Translations under genes and position numbers: made by a program | Notes under the pieces: model-generated | The model's input: only the letters and a program-made list of their open reading frames with translations | Told to the model about the DNA's origin: nothing | The model's database searches: none | Source of the DNA: Engraulis encrasicolus | Lineage: Eukaryota; Chordata; Actinopteri; Clupeiformes; Engraulidae | Direction of reading: 5' to 3' | DNA: 64,000 nt | Assembly: GCF_034702125.1 (NCBI RefSeq) | Contig: NC_085861.1 | Location: forward strand, 4,079,645 to 4,143,644 | Shown here: piece by piece, positions 22,001 to 34,027 of the stretch | How positions within the stretch are numbered: the stretch's first letter is position 1 | How the letters are laid out: every line of letters begins with the position of its first letter

Positions 22001-23578
22001 TGCACCTCCCTATCAAATATATTGTAAGATCTTTCCCTTTTGATGCGCTGATGACCTGTGATATTCATCAGCTGTTTTCAAATCATGTAAGCCATCATCT
22101 GCTGTCTCAATGTAAATGGGTAGTGAAATGATATGAAAAAAACAAAGGAAATACGCCCTACGCGCTCCTAATTTGACAATCCGGTGCAACCAGAGCAGTG
22201 TGTTACATGTATCTTGAAATGTCCATGTGCGCACTATTTGCATTTATGTAAGTAAATTGACACATCAATTTCCCTCTGGGAATCAATAAAGTTTATCTAC
22301 TCTAAATCCCCATGGTATCAGGGTGGTAGCCAGGCCGTGCCCTCCTAGTGACGCAACAGCTTGACTACCAGTCAGGTCAGAGTCAATGCAAGTACTTTCT
22401 GAGTTCACGCAAATACGGGGACACCTCCGACTTTGTTGGGAAGCAAACAAACATTAGCAACCAAGGGAGGCCAATTTAGGAAATGCCGTTTGGAAAATGT
22501 TAATTGTTATGCTCTTGGTCAGACCAAGTCTCGAAGAAATTTGAAAATCGATGATAATCAGGCTATCAGGGTGGTACCCTGCGTGGCAGCCACTGCCGCC
22601 ACGGGTGTGTGTATGGGTGAATGTCAGGCATACATTATAAAGCACTTTGAGTGCCAGAAGGAGTGGACTTAAGGTAGTCCATTTACCATTTATACACGTG
22701 TTAATTGACTGTGGCACGTCTTGATCAGATGCAACCAGATTATTTCACTTTTTGACAACTGACTTTTATTATTTGTTGGTTCAGTCTTTACCTGAGGGTT
22801 CAGTGAAGCAGCAGCCTGATGGGTGGTTGGAATCGCCTGGCTTGACATGTATCTCACCTGCTACAAAACCAAATACAAACAAGTGATAATAACAAACCGT
22901 CAATTGACTGCCTGTGACAGATGTGGACAGTAGGGGGTGCTATTGGACGGATTTGGTTTACAGTAACACTCACTCACCTGAGTATCGGTGCAGCAGGTGG
23001 CTTTACAGGCAAAGGCTGACACACAAATGGAGACACTGAACTGCAGCAGTGACAACACCAGCATCACACCAGCAATACCCAGTGCCCTGCTCTGTGGTAG
23101 GGGAGGAAACACAAATACATTATTACTTGTTACATTATTAGAACTTTTACAGCTGTGGAGGACAGTGACGAGGGTCATTTATGTATCTGTACTTTTACTG
23201 AGAACTTTTAGTTGTTTAGACTTAATAAAGAATAACTATAATAAATAATAATAAAAAATAAAAAAAACCTGATTTTGAAAATGCAGAATATGTTGTTGAT
23301 GGTTAAATATTCATGTAGATAAAGATGTGTAGTTTTCAGGGATGTAAAAATATAGGCTCCAGGTAAAAAGGCATTTTTAACAAATTAACATGTTTACCTT
23401 CACACCTAGATTTTCGTCAACTCCGTCAGACACAAGAAAAGTTCATAATTAAATTATTACAATAGTCCAACAAGAATCTTTAGCTCTGATTTGTATTGTA
23501 ATGATACTTAGTTACATAGATGTACAATAATATCTAATATATATATATATTTAAATTTTAATTTAACCCTATCCAGAA

Positions 23579-23611
<33 letters not shown>

Positions 23612-26600
23612 GGCTAAAAGTGCCCGCACCAACATTGATGTCGTATAATTCCTTAACGACTTCAGCTATGACTACGAAACTTTGTGACTTTTCCTAACAT
23701 TTAGTTGGCTACAGTTAGGTACCGAAAGATTAGGTTTATCATTTTTGCTGTTGACATGGCAACGGTTTTCTGACAGGTATGTCTGACAAAAAATCACTTC
23801 ACCATATCTATGACGCCATATATTTTCATATTGTTTTGTTATTTCCATTGGCATCAGACAACTTTGTGAGCATTTAAGTGGTTTGAAGCAGAAAATCATT
23901 AAAATTTAAGTGCATTACCTAAATTAGTTGGAAAATCCATTATGGCGAGATTTTGGGCAGAATAAGATAATGATGTCATAATGACGTCATAATACCAGAT
24001 AATTACACAAAAATTATGTCATTCATAGATGTCCATATGAAGATCATCTCCCCCAAGTTTAGTAGTCATACTGTATTCCGTTCATGAGTTATGAGGGAGG
24101 AATGCCAAAGGAATGCCAAAAAAGCCCAGTCTGAATAGGGTAAGACTGTTATTAACACACAGAGTTCGAAATATTGGCATTTTCAGACTTTATCTTTTAT
24201 TTTGCAATTGCAGCCATGAGGAAAACACCTAAAGTGGTTAAGATACATGGTTGTATACTTAGATCTAATGATCCTTTATTGCCTAAACAAAAAAAAAAGT
24301 GATTTAAGAATTCACTTTTTCCCAGAAAATATTACAAAAACACCTGAAAGTGTTGAGAAAAATCTTACGGAGTTCACAGAAAAACTGACGGAGTTGACCA
24401 GCCAAAGCTAACATAGGGCTTTTGCTGTGGTCAATCCGGGCATCGAATTAGCCAACCTTATAAACCTGTACTTTCCACCCATTTGCGGGTCTTAAAATTA
24501 CTTAAATGTTCATTCCGTAGAGTCGCGGGGTTGTTGACATGTCATGTAAATCCAGGCACAGAGAAGTTTGATAGTGCACCATTTGTAACAACACCATTCT
24601 TACAGGGTGTCGCAAACGCAGATATCCAAGTGCAGAGATACAATCTAAATTCACCTTTGGCTAAGGCCCGCCCTAAAGCGTTTTTTGACCAATCACAGTG
24701 CAGCAAAAGGACGACCTCGGACAAACCTCGGACAGTTTTGACAGCGCTCCATTGAACTCAATGCTGAAATCGCATGTTTTCAAGTAGTTAGCGAGATACT
24801 GTCGTATTATTATTAAAATATGATTGGAAATTGTGCCTGGGGTATTTGTGACAAATGTGCAAGTTTCCCCGCGATGTAACAGGTGGTAATCACTTTCCTC
24901 TTTACCTAAAACAGGACTAATATTACTATATAGCAGCTGAATAGTCTGCCTTGAAGGGTCTCGGCAGCCTCACACTCGACTAGAAAGCACACGGATCAAA
25001 AACATACTTTGTGTGCTCCGATCATGACACCATCTCATTCATGTCCCTTTTCAGTAAGGTTGTAAGCAAACCACGAACCTGTTTCAGAGTAGGATTTTGG
25101 ATTTCTGACCTAATTAATGAAGAAACACCGCTAGCAAAGTTAACTATCGGTCACGGCAGGAGTGTTTTGACTAGCAGCTGATGGACGTGACTTTGTTAAG
25201 CTACTGAAGATATAAACGCCAAACGTTAATGTTACACATTGCTGTGGTAGCTTTGAAGATGACTACAGCCATTAAGTTGTGTGATTTCGTTTTCGTCTAG
25301 CAAGTTTGAGTCAGGGCTCAAAAGATATGCGAGCTCAGCTTACCATGGTGCTGGTTACAAATATCGATACCCATAGAAGAGCCCATAACAGCTGTGATGC
25401 ATCGCATGACCGTTCAGAAAATAAATACTTATATTCACAATACTATGAATGCGTTTTTTATTTATTATGAGTGAATAACTGCTGCAATTTGCAGTCACTG
25501 CATAAATCACGTTGATATCTCAGCATTGAAAGTTTATCTGTCCGACCTAGCAACTGTAACTAAAGAGGGCGGGGCTTAGCCAAAGGCGAATTGCTTGTTT
25601 GAAATGTTTGATTACCATGTGACGGTAGGCTACCGAAAGGGCATCAAACTAGTGGGTCGCTAGGCAACAGTCAGGCAATTCAAGTGAATAGGCAGCGTTT
25701 CGTTGCCCTACCACGAAAAATGGGCAATAACGTGAATGCACCACGAAAATTAATCTATTTTTTTCGTGAATACTTCACGAAATGAGTGAGATACGGTTGG
25801 CCTGCAGTCCATTAATTCAAAGGGAGTCTGCATCCACTCGTTGGCGCCCCTAGAGTGCAGTACCACCCGGAAAAGTAGTGAGTAGACAGACTGGACATAC
25901 TTCTTTGCTGATTCTATCTCTGCTCTTGGATATCAGCGGTTGCGACACCCTGTAAGAATGGTGCACTATCAAACTTCTCTGTGCCTGGATTTACATGTCA
26001 ACAATCCCGCGACTCTACGGAATGAACATTTAAGTAATTTTGAGGCCCGCAAATGGGTGGAAAGTACAGGTTTATAAGGATGGCTAATTTGATGCCCGTA
26101 TTGACCACAGCAAAAGCCCTATGCTAGCATTGGCTAACTAGAGCTTGACTTCGGATTGCAGGGGACCTATGAGGGTGAGGTAGGTGGCAAAAGTTATACA
26201 GTATACTGTTAGTGTATTATATTTTAAGTGTATTTTAAGTATCTTTGTATTTTAAAAGTCATATACTTAAGTGTAGTATTATGAAATACACTATTAGTGT
26301 ATTGTATTTAAATGTATTTTAAGTACATTTGTATTTTAAAAGTAATGGGCTAAAGCAGGGGTGCCCAACCAGTCGATCGCGAGCTACCAGTCGATCTCGA
26401 GGGGAGTGGCAGTCGATCGCGAGACATGTAATGTGACAGGGAAAATATTGTCTTTCAAAAGTAGGCTATGTAACAAGCTGCTGGTACTGTATTGGTTAGA
26501 TAATTAGTCCCACGGTAACACAAAATGAGGGGAAAGCATTAGGAAGTGACCTTCAGGGTATTGCGGTTGACTCATGTGTGCACACATGTAAAATCGGACC

Positions 26601-26890
26601 AGTAACAGAACATGTGCGCAACGATGCGTTATGACGCGGCGATGTGCGAGAATCTTTGTCCAAATCGCTAGTCACATGCATCAGTGCAGAGTGTAAGGGA
26701 AATGTTAGTTGCTGACATGTATGGAATTCACTTCAATTTGTGCTGTTTCTTGCTCCAGTTGTGGACAAAACGATTGGACAAACTCACAATAGAAAGCCTT
26801 TCCTGTGCTACTGTCCCAGAGAGCTGAAAAAAAAACCTTCATAGAAGAAGTCATTCTTAACAGGGGTGTTAACCAATCCAATGAGTTCTC

Positions 26891-26935
<45 letters not shown>

Positions 26936-29900
26936 TAAAGTGAACTTAACTAGCCTACTATTTACCCATAACAAATGGTGAATTTCTGAGCCCTTTTTAA
27001 TTTGTAGCCTACCACTGAAGGCATGATGCTTCATCATATTTTAGAAATAGGCCCTTTGTGCCTACATATGCATTTTATATACCAAATGTTTATCATTTTG
27101 AAATTGTTTCAGTTATTTATGACTTGTGTATGACTGAAATTATCTCTGCATACTATCAGTGCTGCAATTGCTTTGTAAACATAGGCTATTCAACACACTT
27201 TAAAAATGCACTGAAAAGATACGGCCATAGTAGCCTACTAAAAATATTTTGTGCATAATAATGGTGATTAATAAATGGTGATCTTAAATTTTCACACCGA
27301 CATCCTTAAATTTGACTTGGTAGATCACGGCAGACCATCAACTTCAAAAGTAGATCTCGGTTAAAAAAAGGTTGGGCCCCCCTGGGCTAAAGTGTAGCAT
27401 TATAATGTATACTATTAGTATATTATATTTTAAGTGTATTTTCAGTATCTTTGTATTTTAAAAGTTATGTACTTAAGTGTAGTATTATAAAATACACTAT
27501 TAGTGTATTGTATTTAAATGTATTGTAAGTACATTTGTATTTTTAAAGTAATGTGCTTAAGTGTGGTACTGTTAAATATACTATTAGTATATCCAATTTT
27601 ATGTCTATTTTAAGTACGTTTGTATTTTAAAAGTAATGTGTTAAAGTGTAGTGTTATAAAATACACTATTAGTGTATTGTATTTAAATGTATTGTATTTG
27701 AAAACATACTATTAGTGTAGTATATTTTAAGTGTATTTTAAGTGTATTTGTATTTTAAAAGTAATGTGCTAAAGTTTGGTATTAGAAAGAATATTTGAAA
27801 CGTACTTAAAGTTAAGTATGATTTTAGTATATTAAGTACACTTGTACAAAGTTTGATTTTAGTACCAAAAAGTCAACTTAAAATGTGTTAAAGCTCTACT
27901 TAATTATATTTCAAGTGTATTTAAGTATATTATAAGTTGTCCCAAAATAACACAACTTAAGTATGTACTTCTGCAGCATGCTATAAAGTGCTTTCTTATG
28001 ACCTTGAAATAGATTTGTATACTTCAAATAGTTACACTTAAAGGAACAGACCACCCTTTTTTGATTTTCACATATTTGCAGTATTTCCAAGCGGTATTCA
28101 TGAATGTGCATATCATTTTCGTCTATGTGTTTGCATTGCCTCAAATTAAGCATAGCAATGCAAGTCTATGGTACAAATTAAAACATCATCAAATGTACTT
28201 CTAAACCACTTTAAAATGAATGTAAAATTCACCAGAGTGTAAAACGGCAATTTAATTCCGTCTAGTGATCACTTGTGGCTTGATGCTAAAGTTACCAGTT
28301 ACTTCCAGTGATTATGCTAAGCTATGCTAAGAATTCTGATCCGATAAATCTAAATACTGAAAACACTGAGGAGAAAATGCACATTCATGAATAATGCCGG
28401 GAAATACTGCAAATGTGTAAAAATCAAAAAAGGGTGGTCTGTTCCTTTAACCACATGTTAAAGTACACATTAAACATCTTTTAAAGTGAATTAGTAAGTA
28501 TATTTAAAATGTACTTACAGTTAAGTATGATTTTAGTATATTAAGTACACTTCTGCAAAGATTGATTTTAGTACCAAAAAGTCAGCTTAAAATGTGTTAA
28601 AGCTCTACTTAATAATACTTCAAGTGTATTTAAGTGTACTATAAGTTGTCCCAAAATTCATTCAGAAAAACATTATTTAAATACACACTTTTGAAGTATA
28701 TTTTAAATACAAAAATACATACTTATTAAGTATATTAAGTACACTTTTTTCACCTGGGTACTTTTTTTTAACCATCCTTTTAGTGTATTTTAACCTAGGC
28801 TTATTTATTCATTATGCTATGTAACATTAAATAACCTTCCACCTTCCATTTTGTTAAGCTTAATGTATTTTCATGGTAAAAACACCATATTGAAGAGCAC
28901 AAACAGATCTTAAAAAGGCATGTAAGGCCTTACCTATTAAACTTTTAAGCACAATACTGAAGTCTGTACTTAAGTTGTGTTATTAGTGTATTAAGTGCAC
29001 ATTAAAGGGACAGTTTGGTCAATTTCAACATGCAGTTGCAATGCTCACGCTACCCTGGACTTGTCAGTGCCTGAGATTTTTTTTTCTTCTTCTTCAGCCG
29101 TTTCCGAGATCCTGGTCATTGTAATGGGGGCAGCTCATTGTTTACCTTTCAAAAAAACATTTTTATTTATTCCCAAAAACATCCAAAAGGTTATAAAACA
29201 TCGGCAGACAACTAGCAAACAGCAGTACCTTTTGGGAAAATATTTGGAGTTGGCCTATGTTTCATTTTTTAAAAATGTAAACAAACGCTGCCCCCATTAG
29301 AATTGCTCATATCTCGGAAAGGGCTGAGCCGAAAAATGTGGCATCACCAGGTACTGACAAGTCAAGGGTAGCGTGAGCAATACAACTGCATGTTGAAATT
29401 GACCAAACTGTCCCTTTAAGTGTACTTTTTGGTGCACAAATTAAACATGCAAAAGTGTCTTTAATTCGATAAAAGCATACCACCACCAATGATTTCTAAG
29501 TATTATTATTAAGTATATAAAAGTATACCTAAAGTGTACTNCTCAAGACTATNACTTCAAGNACGTAATTGTGCCNGTTGCAGAACAGGTAGTTGTGGTC
29601 TAGTGGTTAGAGTGCAGGTCTGTGGTTCAGTGAAATGTGGGTTCAAATCCTGGTTGAGGCAGTGGTTGTTGTCTGAAGTGAAGGTGAAAGGAAGGTTCAT
29701 GTGAATGGCTGATGATTGTGAACAAGACAATGTACAATGGAAATGAGTAATTAGAGATTACATTGATGTTTTTTTCATATACTTTTGAAATATATTTAAA
29801 GTGTACTTAAAATAAATATATTTGAAATGTGCTTAAAGTAAAATCTACTTGTAGTATACTTAAAATACATTTAGAGTCAATACACTTAAAATGTACTTAA

Positions 29901-32900
29901 AGCGATTTTTGTGAATATATTTGAAATGTACTTAAAGTAAAGTATGCTTTAGTACATTAAGTGCACTTGTACAAAGTTTGATTTTAGTACAAAAAAGTAA
30001 ACTTAAAATGTGTTTAAGCTCTACTTAATTATATTTCAAGTGTATTTAAGTATACTATAAGTTGTCCCAAAATAACACAACTTCAGTATGTACTTCTGCA
30101 GTATACTATAAAGTACTTTCTCATGACATTGAAATAGATTTCTAATGTACTTAAAATGCACTTATCCGCATGCTAAAGTTCACATTAAACACATTTTAAA
30201 GTGACTTGGTTAGTATACTTATAATGTACTTAAAGTTAATTATATTCTTAGTATATTAAGTACACTTATACAAAGTTTAATTTTAGTACAAAAAAGTCAA
30301 CTTAAAATGTGTTTAAGCTCTACTTAATTATATTTCGAGTACATTTAAGTATACTATAAGTTGTCCCAAAATAACATTCTTTAAATACACACTTTTGAAG
30401 TACACTTTAAATACAATAAAACGTACTTATTAAGTATATATTAAGTACACTTTTTTTTTACTTGGGAGTCACGGCAGTCATAGTAGAAGATGTCGCCGAT
30501 GAAAACGAAATCAATACTGTGCAGAATGATGGCAATCCCTGCAGTGATCGTGCTGAAGATGCTCATCCCCAGTGATGCTCTGACCTGCGTGAACACATGA
30601 CCTTTATTATGAAACAGAGTTAATGGCATTTCAATTATACAATGAGGACCGCCTCACAGTAGCCTATATGAACACTGTACAGTATAGAAGTGAAGAGATG
30701 ACATCGGATCAGCCACAGTAGTAGTATGAAGTCACTATCATGTTAATTGCCATAGACCACCAATAGTTTATTCATTATATTTAAAATGTATTTTTAATGT
30801 ACAAACTGTATAGAGGCTTCAGTAAGACTTTATAATATTGTCTGCTTATAAAGACTTAGTAAATAATTAACTAATGATAAACAAAACATTAACACATTTG
30901 TTTTATTATTAACTAAATTCCATTCATGCTGTATAACATATCTACAAGTAATATGTTCAAGATTCTAAAAGCCTTATTACAGAGTATTTGTATTCATTTA
31001 CAAATAATTTGAGTTAAAAATTTGAGTACAAAATAGAATAATGTTTTGTTCCTCCTTTGTTCATTATCTTCTAAGTGTTATTAATGCTTTATAAGCATAT
31101 AAAGGGTTCCCGAAACTTCTATTGTACACATATTATTAGAAATTGAAATAGTAGGGTTAGACCGTCTGAAATACTCACCAAGCACAAATTCGGGGACTTA
31201 CTGACTCCCACAGTGAGTCCACCTGCGACCATGTACTGAAATGAAAAACAGAACATTATTTCAATTTATTAGCCAAGCAAAACAGAATGAATAGAATTTC
31301 CAATGCCCGTCCCTAGATTCACACTTTTGTTTTGTTATTTCTATGCTTTTGTGACACTATGGCTGGATTTGAAACAGAAGGCAGTGACTCGATGACTCCC
31401 CCCCCCCAGAGCCATACAGAGAACAGAGTTACGCGATTGGAGGACCAAGAATTAAATTGCAGCCCCGCCTTTCAACGAGATAAGGTTGTGCCTAAAGCGG
31501 CTGTCTTCCCATAGACTCAACATAGAACCACCACATTAACAGCCAAAAATAAGGACTAACGAACTATACTGCGGGGTAATCACCACAAATATGTAAACTA
31601 TTAACTGGTGATAATCACAACAGTTTTACCACCTGTGATGTTTATCTGAAGTTATTACTACGAACAGCAAGTCTTGTCCTATTCCCTGCATTGCATCGCA
31701 TTGCATTTGCTGTGTTCTACGCCCACTACTAGGCACTAACATTCACAACGTTGAGCAGTACTGAGAAGCTAAAACAGCTAATTTTGCTAATGAGGAAGTC
31801 GGCCCTAGCACACAGCGGAGATTGCCTGACTCTGTTCTCTATATGGCTCTGTCCCCCCCTACATAAACAGGTCTCTGATCACATAGGCCTATGTAAGTTA
31901 GCTGATGAAGCGGCCCTTACGAATGGCACTAATGAGTGCGCTGCTCTTTGCATTTGATGTTATGGCGATTCTATCAGCACAAATAGACCCAGTGCGAAAT
32001 GAGCGAGGCGAGCAACAGAAGTAATTGACTTTGTATTGAGTCACGCGACAACAGCGTTTCTGGAGACTAGAGGCGATTCGTGCGACGAGAGCGACAGTTT
32101 GAAGTTGAAATCCTTTCAACTTTCTATGACGCGGTTTGGCGACCAGCAGCGACAGCCAATGACTGTATAGAGGTCAGTGACCACAGCCAATGGGAATGTT
32201 TGAATGTTTTGCCTTCTGCCTGTATGGACATACTCTAGTCTCTTCAATCACTAGTATCGCTTGCTGCTGCTTGCGGTATGGCGGCGGGAGTTATGTTCAA
32301 CATATTAGTGCTTATCTTACGCAGGCTATTTGAGCGATGAATGGCTGCCAGACGGTGGAATCGTAAAATAGGCTATAAATAGATCTAGCGACCAGATATA
32401 TATAGATACTACAGTGTTGATTTTTTCCTTCGATTAGATTTCCACGAATGTCCGTGGACGTCGGCGCCGGTGTGCGGGGTTGTATTGACAAGTGTGCTCC
32501 AGTGCTCCACACTTTGTCGGAGCCAATGTTCGAAGTCAGAACCTGATGTTGCGCTCAACATATCCCTGCTACGCCCACAAATGCAGCGAACTGCCAAGGG
32601 AGGAAATATAGCAATTTTTCATTTGGAATTACACTTGATATCCAGTTAGCTCACTGGAAGAACAGCTACCTTTCCTGATTCAAATGCAGCCAATATCGTA
32701 ACAATAAAGCACAATGGGTTTTAAATTGAATTCGGCAATGAATTTAATTTTGAACGAAGTCAGCAGTCGGCTTTCGCCCAGGCCACATACCGCCCACCCC
32801 TAACATGAAGTGTAAAGAAAGAAAGGCATGTTGAATAAAACTCACAATGATTGCTCCCCAGAACATGACACCAGAGAAGATGGAAATAGTTTGTGCATTA

Positions 32901-33215
32901 AATGCAGTCACCACACCGAACAGCAGTACAACCACACCGATCATTATTTGAACCGTCTGCAATAAAAGCAAACAGAGGGTCATGTTAACATTTAATTGTT
33001 ATCTCAGAAAGGTTGACATAGTGTGATCCTGGTTCACTCTGGAATGACTAGACTGGTTACTGTGTTGTACATACCCCCAGAGCCATTGGTTTTCCATTGA
33101 GGAATTTATGATGGTCGACGGTTGGTGCAATTCCACTAGTTGGCTGCTGTGCATGTTGTGGGTACATATGAGTCACAACAGTAAATCCCCCAGCAGGAGC
33201 AACTACGGCGGCCAT
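19009..33215 (-). CDS. MS4A-like gene 2, four-pass membrane protein (all exons in window)
   Basis: Eight coding exons on the minus strand: 33075-33215, 32846-32956, 31179-31235, 30462-30584, 22978-23091, 22792-22860, 21833-21905 and 19009-19070. Segment 1 has TVQIMIGVVVLLFGVV, segment 2 YMVAGGLTVG, segment 3 VRASLGMSIFSTITAGIAII and segment 4 ALGIAGVMLVLSLLQF then VSAFACKATCC; these are standard MS4A motifs and the predicted protein is about 249 residues. The loop between segments 3 and 4 is short (DIFYYDCRDSQ) and its exon ends at a repeat. The second tail exon is 8 bases shorter than in gene 3 and ends in phase 1, so the final exon is read in another frame (stop at 19009) than the proline-rich PPAYSKS ending (stop at 19017). 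Family certain, exact member unknown; the loop and tail ends are the least sure parts. Confidence 0.85.
19112..19324. mobile_element. hAT-like MITE in last intron of MS4A gene 2
   Basis: Ends GTAGTATTTCTCAAC / GTTGAGAACCACT and exact 8-base duplication GATCTACA (19104-19111, 19325-19332). Also in gene 3 at 48919-49105. Confidence 0.8.
19343..20762. mobile_element. 1.4-kb element with tandem 110-base repeats, gene 2 only
   Basis: Starts near TTCGCCAGAAGGTTATG and ends GCTCTACCGAGTGCCCATTC. Between them at least six units of about 110 bases repeat TCATGACCCAAGGAACAA, GGTCAAAGGTCAAGGTCA and CGATTTTTATGAAATTTA. Gene 3 has the uninterrupted site (49121-49132). No protein motif was seen. Confidence 0.75.
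19508..19858. mobile_element. hAT-like MITE nested in the 1.4-kb element
   Basis: Inverted ends CAGAGCCATCTAATAACAGA and its reverse complement, with flanks GTTTTGGG / GTTTTTGGG as a near-exact duplication. Its ends resemble those of the element at 907-1359, so one family may be involved. Confidence 0.75.
20973..21327. mobile_element. hAT-like MITE
   Basis: Ends TAGCCTCG / CCAGGCTA with exact 8-base duplication TATTTCCA (20965-20972, 21328-21335). It sits inside a degraded element of the same family as 28042-28446. A related piece is at about 59288-59350. Confidence 0.78.
21833..21905 (-). CDS. MS4A gene 2, cytoplasmic tail exon 2 (phase-shifting)
   Basis: VMYLPNQGSSPSCPPVCYST then GHLS, 24 codons plus one base. 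The equivalent gene 3 exon is 81 bases and ends in phase 0. Confidence 0.7.
22262..22690. repeat. Retroposon-like repeats in MS4A gene 2 tail intron region
   Basis: TCAATTTCCCTCTGGGAATC then AATAAAG at 22266-22295 and GCCGCCACGGGTGTGTGTAT ... AAAGCACTTTGAGTGCC at 22595-22665 are typical fish retroposon 3'-end sequences. Gene 3 has both at 53347-53720. Confidence 0.5.
22792..22860 (-). CDS. MS4A gene 2, cytoplasmic tail exon 1
   Basis: 23 codons, QVRYMSSQAIPTTHQ then AAASLNPQ; ttgtag acceptor and gtaaag donor. Gene 3 has a three-residue longer version. Confidence 0.75.
22978..23091 (-). CDS. MS4A gene 2, membrane segment 4 exon
   Basis: 38 codons, SRALGIAGVMLVLSLLQF through VSAFACKATCCTDTQ; ccacag acceptor and gtgagt donor. 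SAFACK-x(2)-CC is typical of the end of MS4A segment 4. Confidence 0.87.
23564..24144. mobile_element. Inverted-repeat element with internal 30-G run
   Basis: Ends AACCCTATCCAGA / TCTGAATAGGGTAA are near inverted repeats. The interior holds a run of 30 G (23580-23609) and no coding motif. Confidence 0.6.
24400..26135. mobile_element. Foldback DNA transposon with terminal repeats of about 220 bases
   Basis: The left end (24400-24629) and right end (25928-26135) are reverse complements over some 210-230 bases, from AGCCAAAGCTAACATAGGGC inward to GGTGTCGCAAAC. The 1.3-kb centre has no recognisable transposase, so it is a non-autonomous long-TIR element. Confidence 0.85.
26356..27384. mobile_element. 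hAT-type non-autonomous element, exact target duplication
   Basis: 1029 bases with ends CAGGGGTGCCCAACC / GGTTGGGCCCCCCTG and an exact 8-base duplication GGCTAAAG (26348-26355, 27385-27392). The interior has AGTCGATCGCGAG motifs and a TC microsatellite (26896-26930). These termini are those of hAT elements; no transposase remains. Confidence 0.92.
28042..28446. mobile_element. piggyBac-like MITE (TTAA target)
   Basis: 405 bases between TTAA sites, with inverted ends of about 50 bases, AGGAACAGACCACCCTTTTT and complement. A degraded relative spans about 20920-21650. Confidence 0.8.
29006..29415. mobile_element. piggyBac-like MITE (TTAA target)
   Basis: 410 bases between TTAA sites (29002-29005, 29416-29419), inverted ends AGGGACAGTTTGGTCAATTT and complement running for about 60 bases. 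Confidence 0.82.
29541..29576. other. Ambiguous bases in assembly
   Basis: Single N at 29541, 29553, 29562 and 29576, inside the repeat field; base calls here are unreliable. Confidence 0.95.
29585..29755 (+). mobile_element. tRNA-derived SINE fragment
   Basis: Has an A-box-like TGGTCTAGTGGTTAGAGTGC and a B-box GGGTTCAAATCC spaced as in a tRNA, but the acceptor-stem halves do not pair, so it is a SINE head rather than a tRNA gene. Confidence 0.6.
30462..30584 (-). CDS. MS4A gene 2, membrane segment 3 exon with shortened loop
   Basis: 41 codons from VRASLGM to CRDSQ. The upper splice site (cgcag) is secure. The lower one, gtaaaa, is my choice because it gives phase 0 and matches the CERNQ point in gene 3, but it sits at the border of a repeat array. 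Confidence 0.7.
31179..31235 (-). CDS. MS4A gene 2, membrane segment 2 exon
   Basis: 57 bases, YMVAGGLTVGVSKSPNLCL, identical to gene 1. Confidence 0.9.
31407..31851. mobile_element. hAT-like non-autonomous element in MS4A gene 2 intron
   Basis: Same insertion as 907-1359, with the same ends and C-run flanks. Confidence 0.75.
32846..32956 (-). CDS. MS4A gene 2, membrane segment 1 exon
   Basis: 111 bases, protein identical to the gene 1 exon. Confidence 0.9.
33075..33215 (-). CDS. MS4A gene 2, N-terminal exon
   Basis: 47 residues from the ATG at 33215, beginning MAAVVAPAGGFTVVTH and ending GKPMALG; gtatgt donor. Acceptor at 33225. Confidence 0.87.
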
Positions 33216-33689
33216 TGCAGATAGCTGGAAAGTTACACAAAAGCAGATGGAAAATGTGAATAGTCTACTCTAAAATGGCAGCTTTGCAATTGCAAGTGTC
33301 CCATGTTGACACATCTTACATACAGTGTAGGATAATTACCATATCATTGGACTATGTAATATTATGAACACCATGTCAATTCCGTCCTTTTCCTCTCATG
33401 ATAAAAAGAATTTCAGAATGACAGTCTATTCATTCATTGTATGAACAACCTGTTAGTATTGTTTGTTATATCGTGGCAGTGACATTTTGTACCATTCTCA
33501 TCAACGACACATCCTCCTTGCCACTACAAAAACACACACTTATGTTAGAAATCATAGCCTACATTGTTCTTTATAGACTGTTAACACGGTATGGGTAGGA
33601 CTAATTCTACAAACATTATAAAAAATTGCAGTGTCGGAAACAAAAATACAATTTGAAAACCAGTTACATAGAAGATTATTTAAAAATAT

Positions 33690-34027
33690 TAGGGCTGGGA
33701 CAAATTTTATACCATTTTTTAATAGGCTTTGAAATTAATTAATCGAATTAATCGCATTTTAATCGCATATAAATATCTGACTTGGATTTTGTATAATGAC
33801 AATGAACAAGCTTAATCTAAAAATATTGTTCATTTTTAAAAGAAGAGAGAACTCTTCTCAATTTCTGCAAACTGTTCACCATGAGGCGAAATGCTGCCCT
33901 CCCCACTGGTCTAATCCAGAACTATGTAGCTATATTATAGTGCGATTAAAATGAGTTTTTGTTTTTAATCGCATTCATTTTTGTGTGATTAATTAATCGA
34001 AATGAATGCATTAATGTCCCAGCCCTA
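33690..34027. mobile_element. hAT-type MITE in MS4A gene 2 first intron
   Basis: Same 338-base insertion as 3181-3518, with AAAAATAT target duplication. Confidence 0.87.

Larger units (their letters stand above)
26165..30460. repeat. AAGTAYACTT-rich degenerate tandem repeat field with nested insertions
   Basis: Units of roughly 110-130 bases built from TTAAGTGTATTTTAAGTA, CTATTAGTGTATTGTATTTA and TTAAGTACACTT recur from 26190 to 30460, in both orientations. At least four elements have inserted into it (26356, 28042, 29006, 29585). Its right end forms the border of the gene 2 segment 3 exon. Confidence 0.75.
23092..30461. other. Transposon-filled 7.4-kb intron of MS4A gene 2
   Basis: Separates the segment 3 and segment 4 exons. 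The equivalent gene 3 intron is only 1.4 kb. Apart from the first few hundred bases, which match gene 3, it consists of the repeats listed below and no exon was recognised. Confidence 0.75.

Noticed and set aside
29590..29660. Possible tRNA gene
   Set aside because: A and B boxes are present but the acceptor arms do not pair and it is embedded in repeats; better explained as a SINE.
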